Below the pieces are notes generated by a model. The model saw nothing but the letters and a program-made list of their open reading frames with translations. It did no database searches and was not told the origin of the DNA. A stretch of DNA of 64,000 nt from Frateuria terrea (GTDB lineage: Bacteria > Pseudomonadota > Gammaproteobacteria > Xanthomonadales > Rhodanobacteraceae), in NCBI RefSeq assembly GCF_900115705.1, contig NZ_FOXL01000004.1:248001-312000 (forward strand), given 5' to 3'. The translations under genes and the position numbers were made by a program. The stretch's first letter is position 1; the number at the start of each line of letters is the position of its first letter. Below are positions 1-8,600 of the stretch, piece by piece.

Positions 1-575
1 AGGGCGACGATCACCGCCAACACGCCCACCACGACGAAAGTGGTGCGCGCGTTCTTGGCCTGGCCCGTGCCGATCGCCAACGCTTGATCGGACAGGCTGT
101 GTGCGAGGGGTCGCAAGGCAAGGTAGCGACGGTTCTGCTCGCCCAGCGAGACGCCGCGCGCCGCATCGACTTGGCCCTTGCGCAGCAGCGCCAGGGTCTG
201 GCCGTCACGGACCTGCGCATACGCCCGGTACTGTTCGGCAAACTGATCGATCAGGTTGCGCAAGTCGGGCTCGCTCTGCGCGATCGCCCGCATGTCGGCC
301 AGATTGGCGGTCGCCTCACGCCCGTTCGCCGCAGCCTCGTCGAACAGGCTGTCGCGCATGGCCGCGTCCCCTGCCGAAATCAGCGTCAGGACGACCGCGC
401 GGTCGGCATTGAGCGACGCTTCGAGCGAGGTCGCCTCGACCGCGACGGCACGGCTCTGCACGATCGCCGCCATGGCACGTTGCGCGGTGACCCACATCAC
501 CGCCAGCAACACCACCATCAGCCCGAGGCCGAGTACCAGCTTCGTACCGGTCTTGAGATTGTTGAACCAGCTCAT
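1..575 (-). CDS. methyl-accepting chemotaxis protein, N-terminal part (runs off the left edge)
   Basis: The visible 191 residues start MSWFNNLKTGTKL, then a first transmembrane helix (LVLGLGLMVVLLAVMWV) and a mostly helical periplasmic domain of about 150 residues. A second hydrophobic segment (TTFVVVGVLAVIVA) begins at the edge. This is the usual layout of a chemoreceptor with a four-helix-bundle (4HB_MCP-like) sensor; the HAMP and signalling domains would lie outside the window. The start has a GAGGGGA Shine-Dalgarno 7-8 bases upstream. It is the fourth gene after CheW, CheR and CheW genes on the same strand, so it is probably the receptor of a Wsp-like array. The missing C-terminus means the MCP assignment rests on topology and neighbours. 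Confidence 0.8.
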   Translation of the reverse strand, partial: MSWFNNLKTGTKLVLGLGLMVVLLAVMWVTAQRAMAAIVQSRAVAVEATSLEASLNADRAVVLTLISAGDAAMRDSLFDEAAANGREATANLADMRAIAQSEPDLRNLIDQFAEQYRAYAQVRDGQTLALLRKGQVDAARGVSLGEQNRRYLALRPLAHSLSDQALAIGTGQAKNARTTFVVVGVLAVIVA

Positions 576-603
576 GGCAGTCCCCTCACGTGGCGCCCGT
601 CGT

Positions 604-1143
604 TCATGAAATGACCTCCTCCTCGATGACCAGACGCGGATCGCCCAGGATGGCGTCGGCGTCCAGTACGACCAGACGCTCCGCCGTCACGCCCGTGATG
701 TATTCGGCCGCGATGCCCGCGAGCGTGGCCGGTGGCGGCTGGATGTCGTGTGTACCTAGGGCGAAGACGCCTTCGATGGTATCGGCCAACAGGCCGATCT
801 CGACCTCGGCGTTGCGCAAGAGCAACACCCTGTGCAGGTCGGTGATGCCACGCTCAGGCAGTTCGAAGAATTTCTTCAGATCGATCACGGGAACCAGCCG
901 CCCCCGGATGTTGACCAGGCCGCGCAGGAACGGCGGCGTACAGGGCAGCGGAGTGAGTTCCCTGAGCGGCTGCACGTCGTGCACCTTGCTGGCCAGAAGC
1001 GCATAGCGTTCCGACGCCAGGCCGAACTCGAGCACGTCGACCGTGGCATCCGTGGGCTGGCTGGCTGGCACGCGCGCTAGTTGCTGCGCACGGGTGCGCA
1101 ACACGGCGCGAGCAGCGGCGTCGGGTTTTTCGAGCGGATTCAC
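604..1143 (-). CDS. CheW-like scaffold protein (second copy)
   Basis: A 179-residue single CheW domain preceded by about 35 variable residues. The core FGLASERYALLASKVHDV and the typical LRGLVNIRGRLVPVIDL strand are clear. CheW proteins couple the receptor to the CheA kinase at the cytoplasmic membrane. Its start overlaps the stop of the upstream cheR-like gene by 4 bases (ATGA type), indicating translational coupling. With the CheW at 2540-3013 there are two CheW proteins flanking a CheR, as in Wsp systems (WspB/WspD). I leave the symbol blank because the CheA and output genes of the cluster lie outside the window. Confidence 0.9.
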   Translation of the reverse strand: MNPLEKPDAAARAVLRTRAQQLARVPASQPTDATVDVLEFGLASERYALLASKVHDVQPLRELTPLPCTPPFLRGLVNIRGRLVPVIDLKKFFELPERGITDLHRVLLLRNAEVEIGLLADTIEGVFALGTHDIQPPPATLAGIAAEYITGVTAERLVVLDADAILGDPRLVIEEEVIS

Positions 1144-2543
1144 GCCTGTTTCCCCTTGAGAAGATCCCTGACCAGCGCGGCCAGTTGCCGTGCCGTAACA
1201 CCCTCGGCGTGCTCGATGCCCGCGTCAGGCGGCAGCGGATCGAGCATCGTCAGAATATTGCGATAGAGCCGGGCCGCCCTACCCTCACGCCCGCGGTCGC
1301 GTTCCAGACCAGCCAGCGCGAGGCTGGCCATCACACCATCGGGCGCGATGAACAGGCTGCGCTCGAAGGCGGCGCACGCTGCCGGCACGTCGCCGTTTTC
1401 GGCGAGAATCATGCCGCGCAGGTAATGCGCATCCGGATCGAGCTTCTCGGCGTCGATCCACCGATCGCACCACGTCAGTGCTTCGCTCATGCGGCGCTGG
1501 TCGGCCAGCTCCCGCGCGTGCGCCGCCAAGGCCTGCGCGGTCAGTCCCGCATCAGGGCTCTTCGTGGTCGGCCCCACGGAGGCCGGCGGCCGCTGCAGTG
1601 CGGGCGCCGGCGAATCTTTGCAGAGAGGCGAGTTCGCGACGGCCGCTGATCGGACCGCTCGGACAGAACTGCTGCCAGCAACTGGCGGCCGCAGTTCCGA
1701 TTGCGGTGGCAGGCGGTTCTTTCGGTAAAAGATGGCGCCGTTGCAGTGTACCGGCTGGAATCGGTTGAACAGCGACTGTGAAGCCTCGCATGGCGCGACC
1801 GCTAGCCAGCCGTCGTGATGCAGCGCGCGGTGCAGGTTGCCAACCACTTTCGTCGCCTGCGCGTGCGTGAAGTACATCAACACATTGCGGCAAAGAATCA
1901 GGTCGAAGGCGCCGTGGTGCACGTTGGTCTGTGTGCTTTCGTCGACCAGGTTCATCACCTGGAAGGTCGCCATGCGGCGGATCGCCGGCAGCAGCGCATA
2001 CCGGCCGCCCGCCAGTCGGCGGAAATAGCGTTCGCGCACATCCTCCGCGACGGTGCGGAACGACCACTGGCCGTATACGCCCTCGGACGCCTTGCGCAGG
2101 AACCGCGGATTGACGTCGGTGCCGAGCAAGGTCACCTGCCAGTTGGCAATATCGGGCAGCAGCTGATTGAGCAGAATGGCGACGGAATATGTTTCCTCAC
2201 CCGTGCAGCAGGCTGCACTCCAGATGCGCAGACGCAGGTCCCCCGCGCGTCGGCGGGCTGCGATCAGCTCGGGGAGAATCCGCGTGGACAGCGCAGTGAA
2301 CGCGTCGCTGTCGCGGAAGAAATAGGTTTCGCCGATGGTGAGATGACTGGCCAGGACTTCCGTGCTGGTTGCATCGAGGTCCCTGCAGAGCAGAAGCTGG
2401 GCACACGCCGAGGAGTCGGGATGGCCGAGCTCGGCCGCGGCGCCCTTCAACGCGCGCTTCAGATCCGGCAGCCGCCCTTCCCGCAGATGCAACCCGAAGA
2501 CGCGTTCCACGGCATCGCTGACACTGTCCCAGGGGATGCTCAC
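1140..2543 (-). CDS. CheR-type chemoreceptor methyltransferase with C-terminal TPRs (WspC-like)
   Basis: 467 residues. The N-terminal half is a CheR S-adenosylmethionine-dependent glutamate O-methyltransferase: helical CheR_N part, GETYFFRDSDAF motif, SAM-binding loop SAACCTGEETYS (usually GCSTGEEPYS) and the late motif LILCRNVLMYF. A low-complexity linker at about residues 275-325 leads to TPR-like helices at about 330-450 (AHYLRGMILAENGDVPAACAAFERS). CheR with C-terminal TPRs is the WspC/FrzF-type arrangement, in which the TPRs control access to the receptor. It overlaps both neighbouring CheW genes by 4 bases. The substituted SAM loop keeps the acidic TGEE residues, so activity is likely but unproven. 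Confidence 0.92.
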   Translation of the reverse strand: MSIPWDSVSDAVERVFGLHLREGRLPDLKRALKGAAAELGHPDSSACAQLLLCRDLDATSTEVLASHLTIGETYFFRDSDAFTALSTRILPELIAARRRAGDLRLRIWSAACCTGEETYSVAILLNQLLPDIANWQVTLLGTDVNPRFLRKASEGVYGQWSFRTVAEDVRERYFRRLAGGRYALLPAIRRMATFQVMNLVDESTQTNVHHGAFDLILCRNVLMYFTHAQATKVVGNLHRALHHDGWLAVAPCEASQSLFNRFQPVHCNGAIFYRKNRLPPQSELRPPVAGSSSVRAVRSAAVANSPLCKDSPAPALQRPPASVGPTTKSPDAGLTAQALAAHARELADQRRMSEALTWCDRWIDAEKLDPDAHYLRGMILAENGDVPAACAAFERSLFIAPDGVMASLALAGLERDRGREGRAARLYRNILTMLDPLPPDAGIEHAEGVTARQLAALVRDLLKGKQA

Positions 2544-3013
2544 GTCGATCCCCTGTCTGTTTGCGCGTCCAGAGCATCATCCAGCGCGCGCATGTCGTGC
2601 ACATCGAGGAACTGCTGCGGATCCTCGATCAGAAGCAATCCCTGCGCGGTTTTCACCACCCCCTGGACTTTGGCGAGGCCGCCGACGAGGGTGTCGGCCG
2701 GTACCAGGTGTTTCAGATCGACTTCCTGCACGCCTTCGACTTCGTCCGCCGGCAGCGCGAACAGGTGTTGCGGCAGCTGCAGCACGATGAACGCGTCCGA
2801 AGGAACTACCGGGCGCGGCACGAGGCCCAAGCGGCGTCGCAGGTCGACGACGGCGGCGATACGCCCCTGCAAGTTGATCACGCCGGGCACGGCTGCCGGC
2901 GCTCCGGGCAAGGGCGTCACTTCGCATGCGTGCTCTACACGCTCGACCGCCGCCAACGGCAGACCCAGGCGGTACGAATCCAGCTCGAACACCAATACCG
3001 ACAGGGTCATCAT
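2540..3013 (-). CDS. CheW-like scaffold protein (first gene of the chemosensory operon)
   Basis: 158 residues when started at the MMTLSVLVFELD methionine. An upstream extension to 3085 is open but encodes a non-CheW stretch, so I did not use it. The whole protein is one CheW domain: YRLGLPLAAVERV, VPGVINLQGRIAAVVDLR and a receptor/CheA interface segment ending near the C-terminus. The Shine-Dalgarno is weak (AGGGCGG, rather far). It is the first gene of the CheW-CheR-CheW-MCP operon, is separated by 190 bases from the two-receiver gene upstream, and overlaps cheR by 4 bases. A CRP/Clp-like palindrome lies in that 190-base gap. Confidence 0.9.
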   Translation of the reverse strand: MMTLSVLVFELDSYRLGLPLAAVERVEHACEVTPLPGAPAAVPGVINLQGRIAAVVDLRRRLGLVPRPVVPSDAFIVLQLPQHLFALPADEVEGVQEVDLKHLVPADTLVGGLAKVQGVVKTAQGLLLIEDPQQFLDVHDMRALDDALDAQTDRGST

Positions 3014-3158
3014 GCGAACAGTCCGCCCTGACCGAAAGAACCCAACCCCATTACATGTCCCAATTGCGTGTCTACCGGTAGGCATCAGCCCGGCCGAGGC
3101 AACCGGCGCCCAAGTTTTGCCTACCTGCGCGCACTTTCGCCCGTCCCTTCCCCAAATT

Positions 3159-3174
3159 TGCGATGAACGTCACA
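3159..3174. promoter_or_regulatory. CRP/Clp-like palindrome upstream of the chemosensory operon
   Basis: TGCGA-N6-TCACA, one base away from the TGTGA-N6-TCACA consensus, with its centre about 150 bases upstream of the first CheW start and only 30 bases beyond the end of the two-receiver gene. In Xanthomonadales the CRP homologue Clp recognises this motif. The match is by eye; a single imperfect site could be chance. Confidence 0.4.
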
Positions 3175-3203
3175 TCTTCTGATTTCGACTGCGGTTGGCG
3201 TCC

Positions 3204-4370
3204 TCACAGCTCCAGGTATTTGCCGACCTTGGCGAGCAACACCTGGGGACTGATAGGCTTGGTGACGAAATCGACGGCACCGGCGGCCAAGCTCCGGATG
3301 AGGGTGTCACGACTGCTCTGCCCCGTGAGCATGATCACCGGAATATCGCTCGAGTCGGTCTGCTTCAGCTTCCGCGTCGTCTCTACGCCGTCCTGGTCCG
3401 GAAGCATGTAATCCATCAGGATCACCGAGGGCTTCACCTTCCGTAAAAGGTTCAGTGCCTCCGTTCCGGACCCGGCGAATATCACTTCGTAGCCTTCCCG
3501 TTCAAGGATCCTTGCAACCACTTTCTGGCTGAATTCGTCGTCGTCGACCACCAGTACCCGTCGGGCCACCGACCCACCCAATACCTTCAGGAGCGAGCGT
3601 GCCTGCTCCAGTTGTGCCGAGGATTCGCGCTGCAGCTCGCTCGCCCACTGGCGCAGCGGTTCGGTAGCGACCCGACCCGACTCGACCAACGGCCCGATCT
3701 GTTCGACCAGGGCACCGAATTCCTTCTCAAGCTTCTGTGCGTCGCGCACCGCGACCGCATCGTCCAGGCCGCCGTGGGCAAGTCGGTCACGCAGATGGGT
3801 GATCGCCTCGCCGAGCCGCTCCCCGTTGCGTGCCAGCTGCGCAGCGGCCGACTCGGCCTGCATGCCGCCTTCCGCCAGACGTCGGTCCAGCGTACGTCCG
3901 AAATCGTCGAGCTTGCGCGCGTAGTCGCCCAGCTGCCGCTCGTTGAAGGACAGGCCACGGGCCTGCTTGAGCTCGCGCAATGCCACGTGGATCGACATCG
4001 GCAGACGGCTGCCGTCATACGGGGTCGGCCAGAACAGGACGTAGTCGTCGAAGTACTGCTTGCGACACAGGTCGAAGGCCTTTTTCACCTGTTCCTTGCC
4101 GCAGAACACGATGGTGCGATGGCTGTGCTGCTGAGCGGCGGAGCCGAAGCGGTACAGGCCCAGGTAATAGCTCTGGGCGTCCTCGATCCTGTTGAAGACG
4201 AGCAACAGCACGTCCGGTCGAAGGCGCTCGAAGTCCTCCACGTAGCGCTCGGGGTCGTAGGACACCGAGATGTTGGAATAGTCGGTGGCCAATTGGGCCT
4301 GCAGGGCCTCCGCCTCGCCCCTCTGGTCGGAAGCGACCAAGATCTTGCCATTGACATCGATGCCGCTCAT
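3204..4370 (-). CDS. response regulator with degenerate N-terminal and canonical C-terminal receiver domain
   Basis: 388 residues, starting at MSGIDVNGKILVAS; the longer open frame to 5435 only reads through the neighbouring EAL gene in another frame. Residues 1-135 have a receiver-like fold without the acidic triad. About 135-260 is a helical, probably coiled-coil linker. Residues about 265-388 are an intact receiver: VLVVDDDEF acidic pocket, LMDYMLPDQDG phosphoacceptor aspartate, MLTGQ threonine and FVTKP lysine. There is no DNA-binding or enzymatic output, so it probably acts by protein-protein contact or as a phosphate sink. It overlaps the upstream REC-EAL gene by 4 bases and probably receives phosphate from the hybrid kinase encoded first in this run. 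Confidence 0.85.
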   Translation of the reverse strand: MSGIDVNGKILVASDQRGEAEALQAQLATDYSNISVSYDPERYVEDFERLRPDVLLLVFNRIEDAQSYYLGLYRFGSAAQQHSHRTIVFCGKEQVKKAFDLCRKQYFDDYVLFWPTPYDGSRLPMSIHVALRELKQARGLSFNERQLGDYARKLDDFGRTLDRRLAEGGMQAESAAAQLARNGERLGEAITHLRDRLAHGGLDDAVAVRDAQKLEKEFGALVEQIGPLVESGRVATEPLRQWASELQRESSAQLEQARSLLKVLGGSVARRVLVVDDDEFSQKVVARILEREGYEVIFAGSGTEALNLLRKVKPSVILMDYMLPDQDGVETTRKLKQTDSSDIPVIMLTGQSSRDTLIRSLAAGAVDFVTKPISPQVLLAKVGKYLEL

Positions 4371-5605
4371 GCGCGTGTTCTTGCTGCATGGTTGAGCGCC
4401 TGGAAGTCGACCGGCCAGCGCTCCAGCCAGGACGAGATGGCCGCAGAGGGCAAAGGCCGTGCGATGGCCCACCCTTGCGCATGGGTGCAGCCGGCCTTGC
4501 GGACGAACGCCCAGTCCTCGGGCGACTCCACGCCCTCGGCGACGCAGATCATGCCCAGGCTGGCCGCCATGCGCGCGCTGGCTTCCACGATCGCCCCGTG
4601 CACCTGATCCGCGTAGGCACCGTGGACGAAACTGCGGTCGATCTTCAACTCGGCAAACGGCAGGTCGCGCAATTGTGCGAGAGAGGAATGCCCCACCCCG
4701 AAGTCGTCGATCGAAATCGCGAATTTCTTCAGGTGCAGCCTGCTGAGCGCAGTCAGGGTGGCCGTCAGGTCTCGCATGATGCGGCTTTCGGTCACCTCCC
4801 AGACGATGTCCGACGCCGTCAACCCGCTTGCTTCCACGAGCTCCTGCAGCCGTTCGACGACGGTGGGATTTTGCAGCGTATCCATCGACAGGTTGATCGC
4901 AAGCGGCAGCTTGATGCCCTGCTGGCGCCAGGACCGGAGCTGTTCGGTTGCAAGCAGGATCACACGGTCGGTAAGCGCATCGATCAGCCCGTAATCCTCC
5001 ACCAGCGAAACGAAACGCTCGGGATACACCAGGCCCTCCTCGGGGTGCCGCCAGCGAACCAGGCATTCCATTCCCGAGGGCTCGCCATCGGCCATCCGGA
5101 CCTGCGGCTGGTAGTGCAAGATCATCTGCCCGTGCTCGATCGCCCGACTCAGTTCGGTCTCGCTGTACTTGTTGGCCACCATTACCCCGGCGTGCTGGGC
5201 TGGCCTGGCCGGGGCGTGCCGATGATCCGCAAGCAGTTCTGCGAGCTTGCGTGGATCGACCGGCTTGGGCAGGCTCCCGAGGACATTGAGTCGCAACGCG
5301 CGGGCGAGCTTGGTGGCTGCTTGCAACAGGCGCGCCCCCTCGCCGGTGACCAGCACCAGGCCTCCCTTCCAGCGCGCCGTTCCAAGAGCCTCGATGAACT
5401 GGATGCCATCCATCTCGGGCATGGCGAGGTCGCAAAGGATGAAATCGGGCGCGTGCCCACCCAATGCTTCTGAAAGCGCATCACGCGCGTGCGCCAGCCC
5501 CTTGGCGACGAAGCCATGGCGCTGAAGCGCATCCAACAGCAACTTGCGGCTGAAGGCGTCGTCGTCGACGACGAGAACCTGGTGGGCGTTTGGATTAGGC
5601 GTCAT
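4367..5605 (-). CDS. REC-EAL c-di-GMP phosphodiesterase
   Basis: 412 residues. The N-terminal receiver has VLVVDDDAF, the phosphoacceptor in FILCDLAMPEMDG and a late SLPKPVD lysine. The C-terminal EAL domain (about 145-395) keeps the catalytic set: ECL in place of EAL with the metal-binding Glu, INLS Asn, EVTES Glu, SIDDFGVGHSS double Asp, LKIDRSF Lys, AEGVES Glu and the QGW Gln. It should therefore hydrolyse c-di-GMP to pGpG under control of phosphorylation, like RocR/PvrR-type regulators. It overlaps the hybrid-kinase gene by 11 bases and the following response-regulator gene by 4, so the three are one transcription unit. Confidence 0.92.
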   Translation of the reverse strand: MTPNPNAHQVLVVDDDAFSRKLLLDALQRHGFVAKGLAHARDALSEALGGHAPDFILCDLAMPEMDGIQFIEALGTARWKGGLVLVTGEGARLLQAATKLARALRLNVLGSLPKPVDPRKLAELLADHRHAPARPAQHAGVMVANKYSETELSRAIEHGQMILHYQPQVRMADGEPSGMECLVRWRHPEEGLVYPERFVSLVEDYGLIDALTDRVILLATEQLRSWRQQGIKLPLAINLSMDTLQNPTVVERLQELVEASGLTASDIVWEVTESRIMRDLTATLTALSRLHLKKFAISIDDFGVGHSSLAQLRDLPFAELKIDRSFVHGAYADQVHGAIVEASARMAASLGMICVAEGVESPEDWAFVRKAGCTHAQGWAIARPLPSAAISSWLERWPVDFQALNHAARTRA

Positions 5606-8600
5606 GTCGTCCGATCGGCGCTCTGGTGATTTCGTTGTCGACGAGCTGCCACTCTTCCTGCAAGTCGATCAGAAGAGCGGAGGCCTGCTTCTTTTCGGCT
5701 TCGGCATCTGCGCACAGCTGCTCCATCTGTTCGCAAAGATCGCCCATCCGCCCAGCGCCGACCGAGCGGGCCGACGACTTCAGACGATGGGCGATGCTCA
5801 TGGCATCACGCCAGCTCTCGGTGGTCACCGCCGCATGCAGTGAGAGCATCAGGCGCGTAGCGCCCTGCTGGAACTCGTTGAGGAAGTCGGCGACTACCTC
5901 GGGCTCGTCTCCCACCAGTTGCTGCAACACGCGAATGTCCACATGCCGGGACGGCGAAAGCGCGTCGGCGGCAGCTTCCACGGGGTCGGCTGAACGGCTT
6001 TCCTTACACATCGGCGGTGACGAGAGCAGCCACCGGTTGAGCACCTCCCGCAGCCGATTCAATTCGACCGGCTTGGTGACCACGTCGTCCATACCCGCCT
6101 CGTAGCACCGGACCTCGTCGCCGATGATGGCATTCGCAGTGAAGGCAATGATCGGAATCCGCGGCAGACCCCTGCGGGCTTCTTCCTCGCGGATCGTGCG
6201 GGCTAGCGTATAGCCGTCCATGTGCGGCATGTGGAGATCGGCCAGGACTGCATCGTAGCCTCCCCTGCGCCACGCGTTCAGCGCCTGCTCGCCGTCAGCG
6301 GTAATTTCCCCGCGGACGCCCAGGCGATGCAGCTGGCGCTGGATGACCCGCTGATTGATTTCGTGGTCCTCAGCGATCAGCAGGCGCACGCCCTCGCTCA
6401 CGAAGAAAGCCTGCATGGCGGCTGGAGCGGGAGCTTCGACCGGCCGTTGCCCCAGGATGGTTGCCATCGCCTGCTCGAGGCCGAACGCGCTCAGCACCGT
6501 GCGGCTGAGTGGAACGACCCCGGCGTCGACCGCCCCGGCTGCCTGGAGCTGGCCGGGAAACCAGGCCACCATCGGCACCTGCTGGTCGCAGGCCGCATCG
6601 GTCATGCGCCGGAGCTGTCGCCAATCCTCCGCACCGGGCCCGGCGAGCACGAAAGGCTTGCCTGCGTTGGGCGTGACGCCCGCGTCGAGTTCACTCCCCA
6701 GCCAGCGCGCCATGTCTTCGCCCCGGCCGAAGACCTGGTAAGGCACCTGTAACGCCTGCAGGCAAGTAGACGCGTCCGCCAGGAATGCCTGGTCGTCCGA
6801 GACCACCAATGCATGCAGCGAGCGCACGCTGTCGGCCGGTAGCTCGGTTGGCGTCCACGCCCCCTTGTGGAAGCGGAACGTAAGAGTGAACACAGTGCCT
6901 TCATCCGGGAGGCTGTGGCAGACGATCTCACCCTCCATTAGTTCCACCAGGCGTTTGCAGATCGAAAGTCCCAGCCCCGTGCCGCCGAAACGGCGGGTCG
7001 TGGTGCCCTCGCCCTGGGTAAACGGGCTGAACACCCGGCCGAGGACCTCTTGGGTCATACCGATGCCGTTGTCCCGGATCTCGATGGTCACCTCCAGGCT
7101 TTGGCCCTGGCAGGGACGCGCATCGACGCGCAACGCCATTCGGCCGGTGATGCCCTTGCGCCCGGCGGAGAACTTGATCGCGTTACCCACCAAATTGTGC
7201 AGGATTTGCCGGACGCGGATCGGGTCCGCCTCGATGGTCCGCGGTACCGAGGGCGAGACGTACGCGCGCATCTCTACGCCTTTGACGTCGGCGACTGCCG
7301 CATGCGTGGCACAGACGGCTTCAACCATGCGCTCAAGTTCGACCGGCTGGATTTCAAGATCGAGCTTGCCCGCCTCGATCTTGGAGAAGTCGAGGATGTC
7401 GTCGAGCAGGTCCAGCAGCGTCGACGCTGACTGCTGGATGGTTTCGACCATCTCGCGGTCGCTGCGCGGCAGGGGGCTCTGCAACAACAATTCGGACATG
7501 CCCAGCACGCCGTTCATCGGCGTGCGGATCTCGTGGCTCATGGTCGCGAGGAACGCGGACTTCGCGCGGCTGGCCTGCTCCGCTTCCGTCCGCGCTCGCA
7601 TCAACTCGTGCTTGGCCGCCAGCTCCTCGCGTACGTCGCGGATGATTGCTGCGTACTGGGGCTCGCCATGCAACTGGTAGAAGCTCACCGACACTTCCAG
7701 CGAACGTGGGTCGCCGTCGGCTGCCACGCCCTCAAAGGATCCTTTCAGAAGCAGCGATTCGCCGGCGCCGTGGTCGGCACCGTCCTTCCACAGGTCGGCC
7801 CGGAATATCTGCTCGAAAAGACCCGGTATCAGTTCCCTGAGGTCGCGGCCCACGGCAGCGTTTACCGGCATGCCGAAGACTGGCGTCACCGCGGCGTTCG
7901 CGCTCGTAATGATCCCGTCGCGATCAATCGTGATCACGCAACTGGGAATGTTCTCGACGATCGCGCGGATCTGTTCTTCCTTGTTGCGCAGGAGGAGATT
8001 GGTCGCGTAAAGAGCATCCGTGCGTTGTTCGACGCGCTCTTCCAGCTCCGCATTGAGCTGCTCCAGCCGCAGGTGCGCGTCGCGGCGCTCGGTGATGTCG
8101 CGCGTCACGGCTACGTAGAACGGAGGCTGGCCTGCAGGATGGATGTGTTGCACCGCCATTTCCACCGGCAACTGCGAACCGTCCCGGCACGCCAGCTCGG
8201 TCTCGAGCCGGTGTCCTTTGTCCGGCCGCGCCGCGGCCGATGTAAGCAGCGCCATCACTCGCGGGCGCATGTGGGGATCCTGCAGGTCGAGCAGGGTCAT
8301 CGAAAGCAGCTCTGTGCGCGTGTAGGCGCTCTGGCGGGACGCCCCCTCGTTCACGTAGAAGATCTGAAGCGTGTCGGGATCGAAACTGAACGTCGCCTCC
8401 TCGATGGCATCCAGGGTGCTCAACGCCTGGTTGGCCGCGCCCTGGATGCGGCGTCGTTCCGAGGTGTCCTCGACGACCGTGAAGATGCGCGGCGCGTTCT
8501 CGCCCTCGACATCGATCACCGAGTAGGTCACGTGCACCCAGAAGTCGCTGCCGTCCGCCCGCAGCATCCGCTTGTCCAGCGACCCGGCCGCGGCTTCCCT

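Noticed and set aside
3204-5435. A single 743-residue protein spanning the two-receiver and REC-EAL genes
   Set aside because: The N-terminal 350 residues would be an out-of-frame reading of the EAL gene. A proper ATG at 4370 overlaps the EAL stop by 4 bases.
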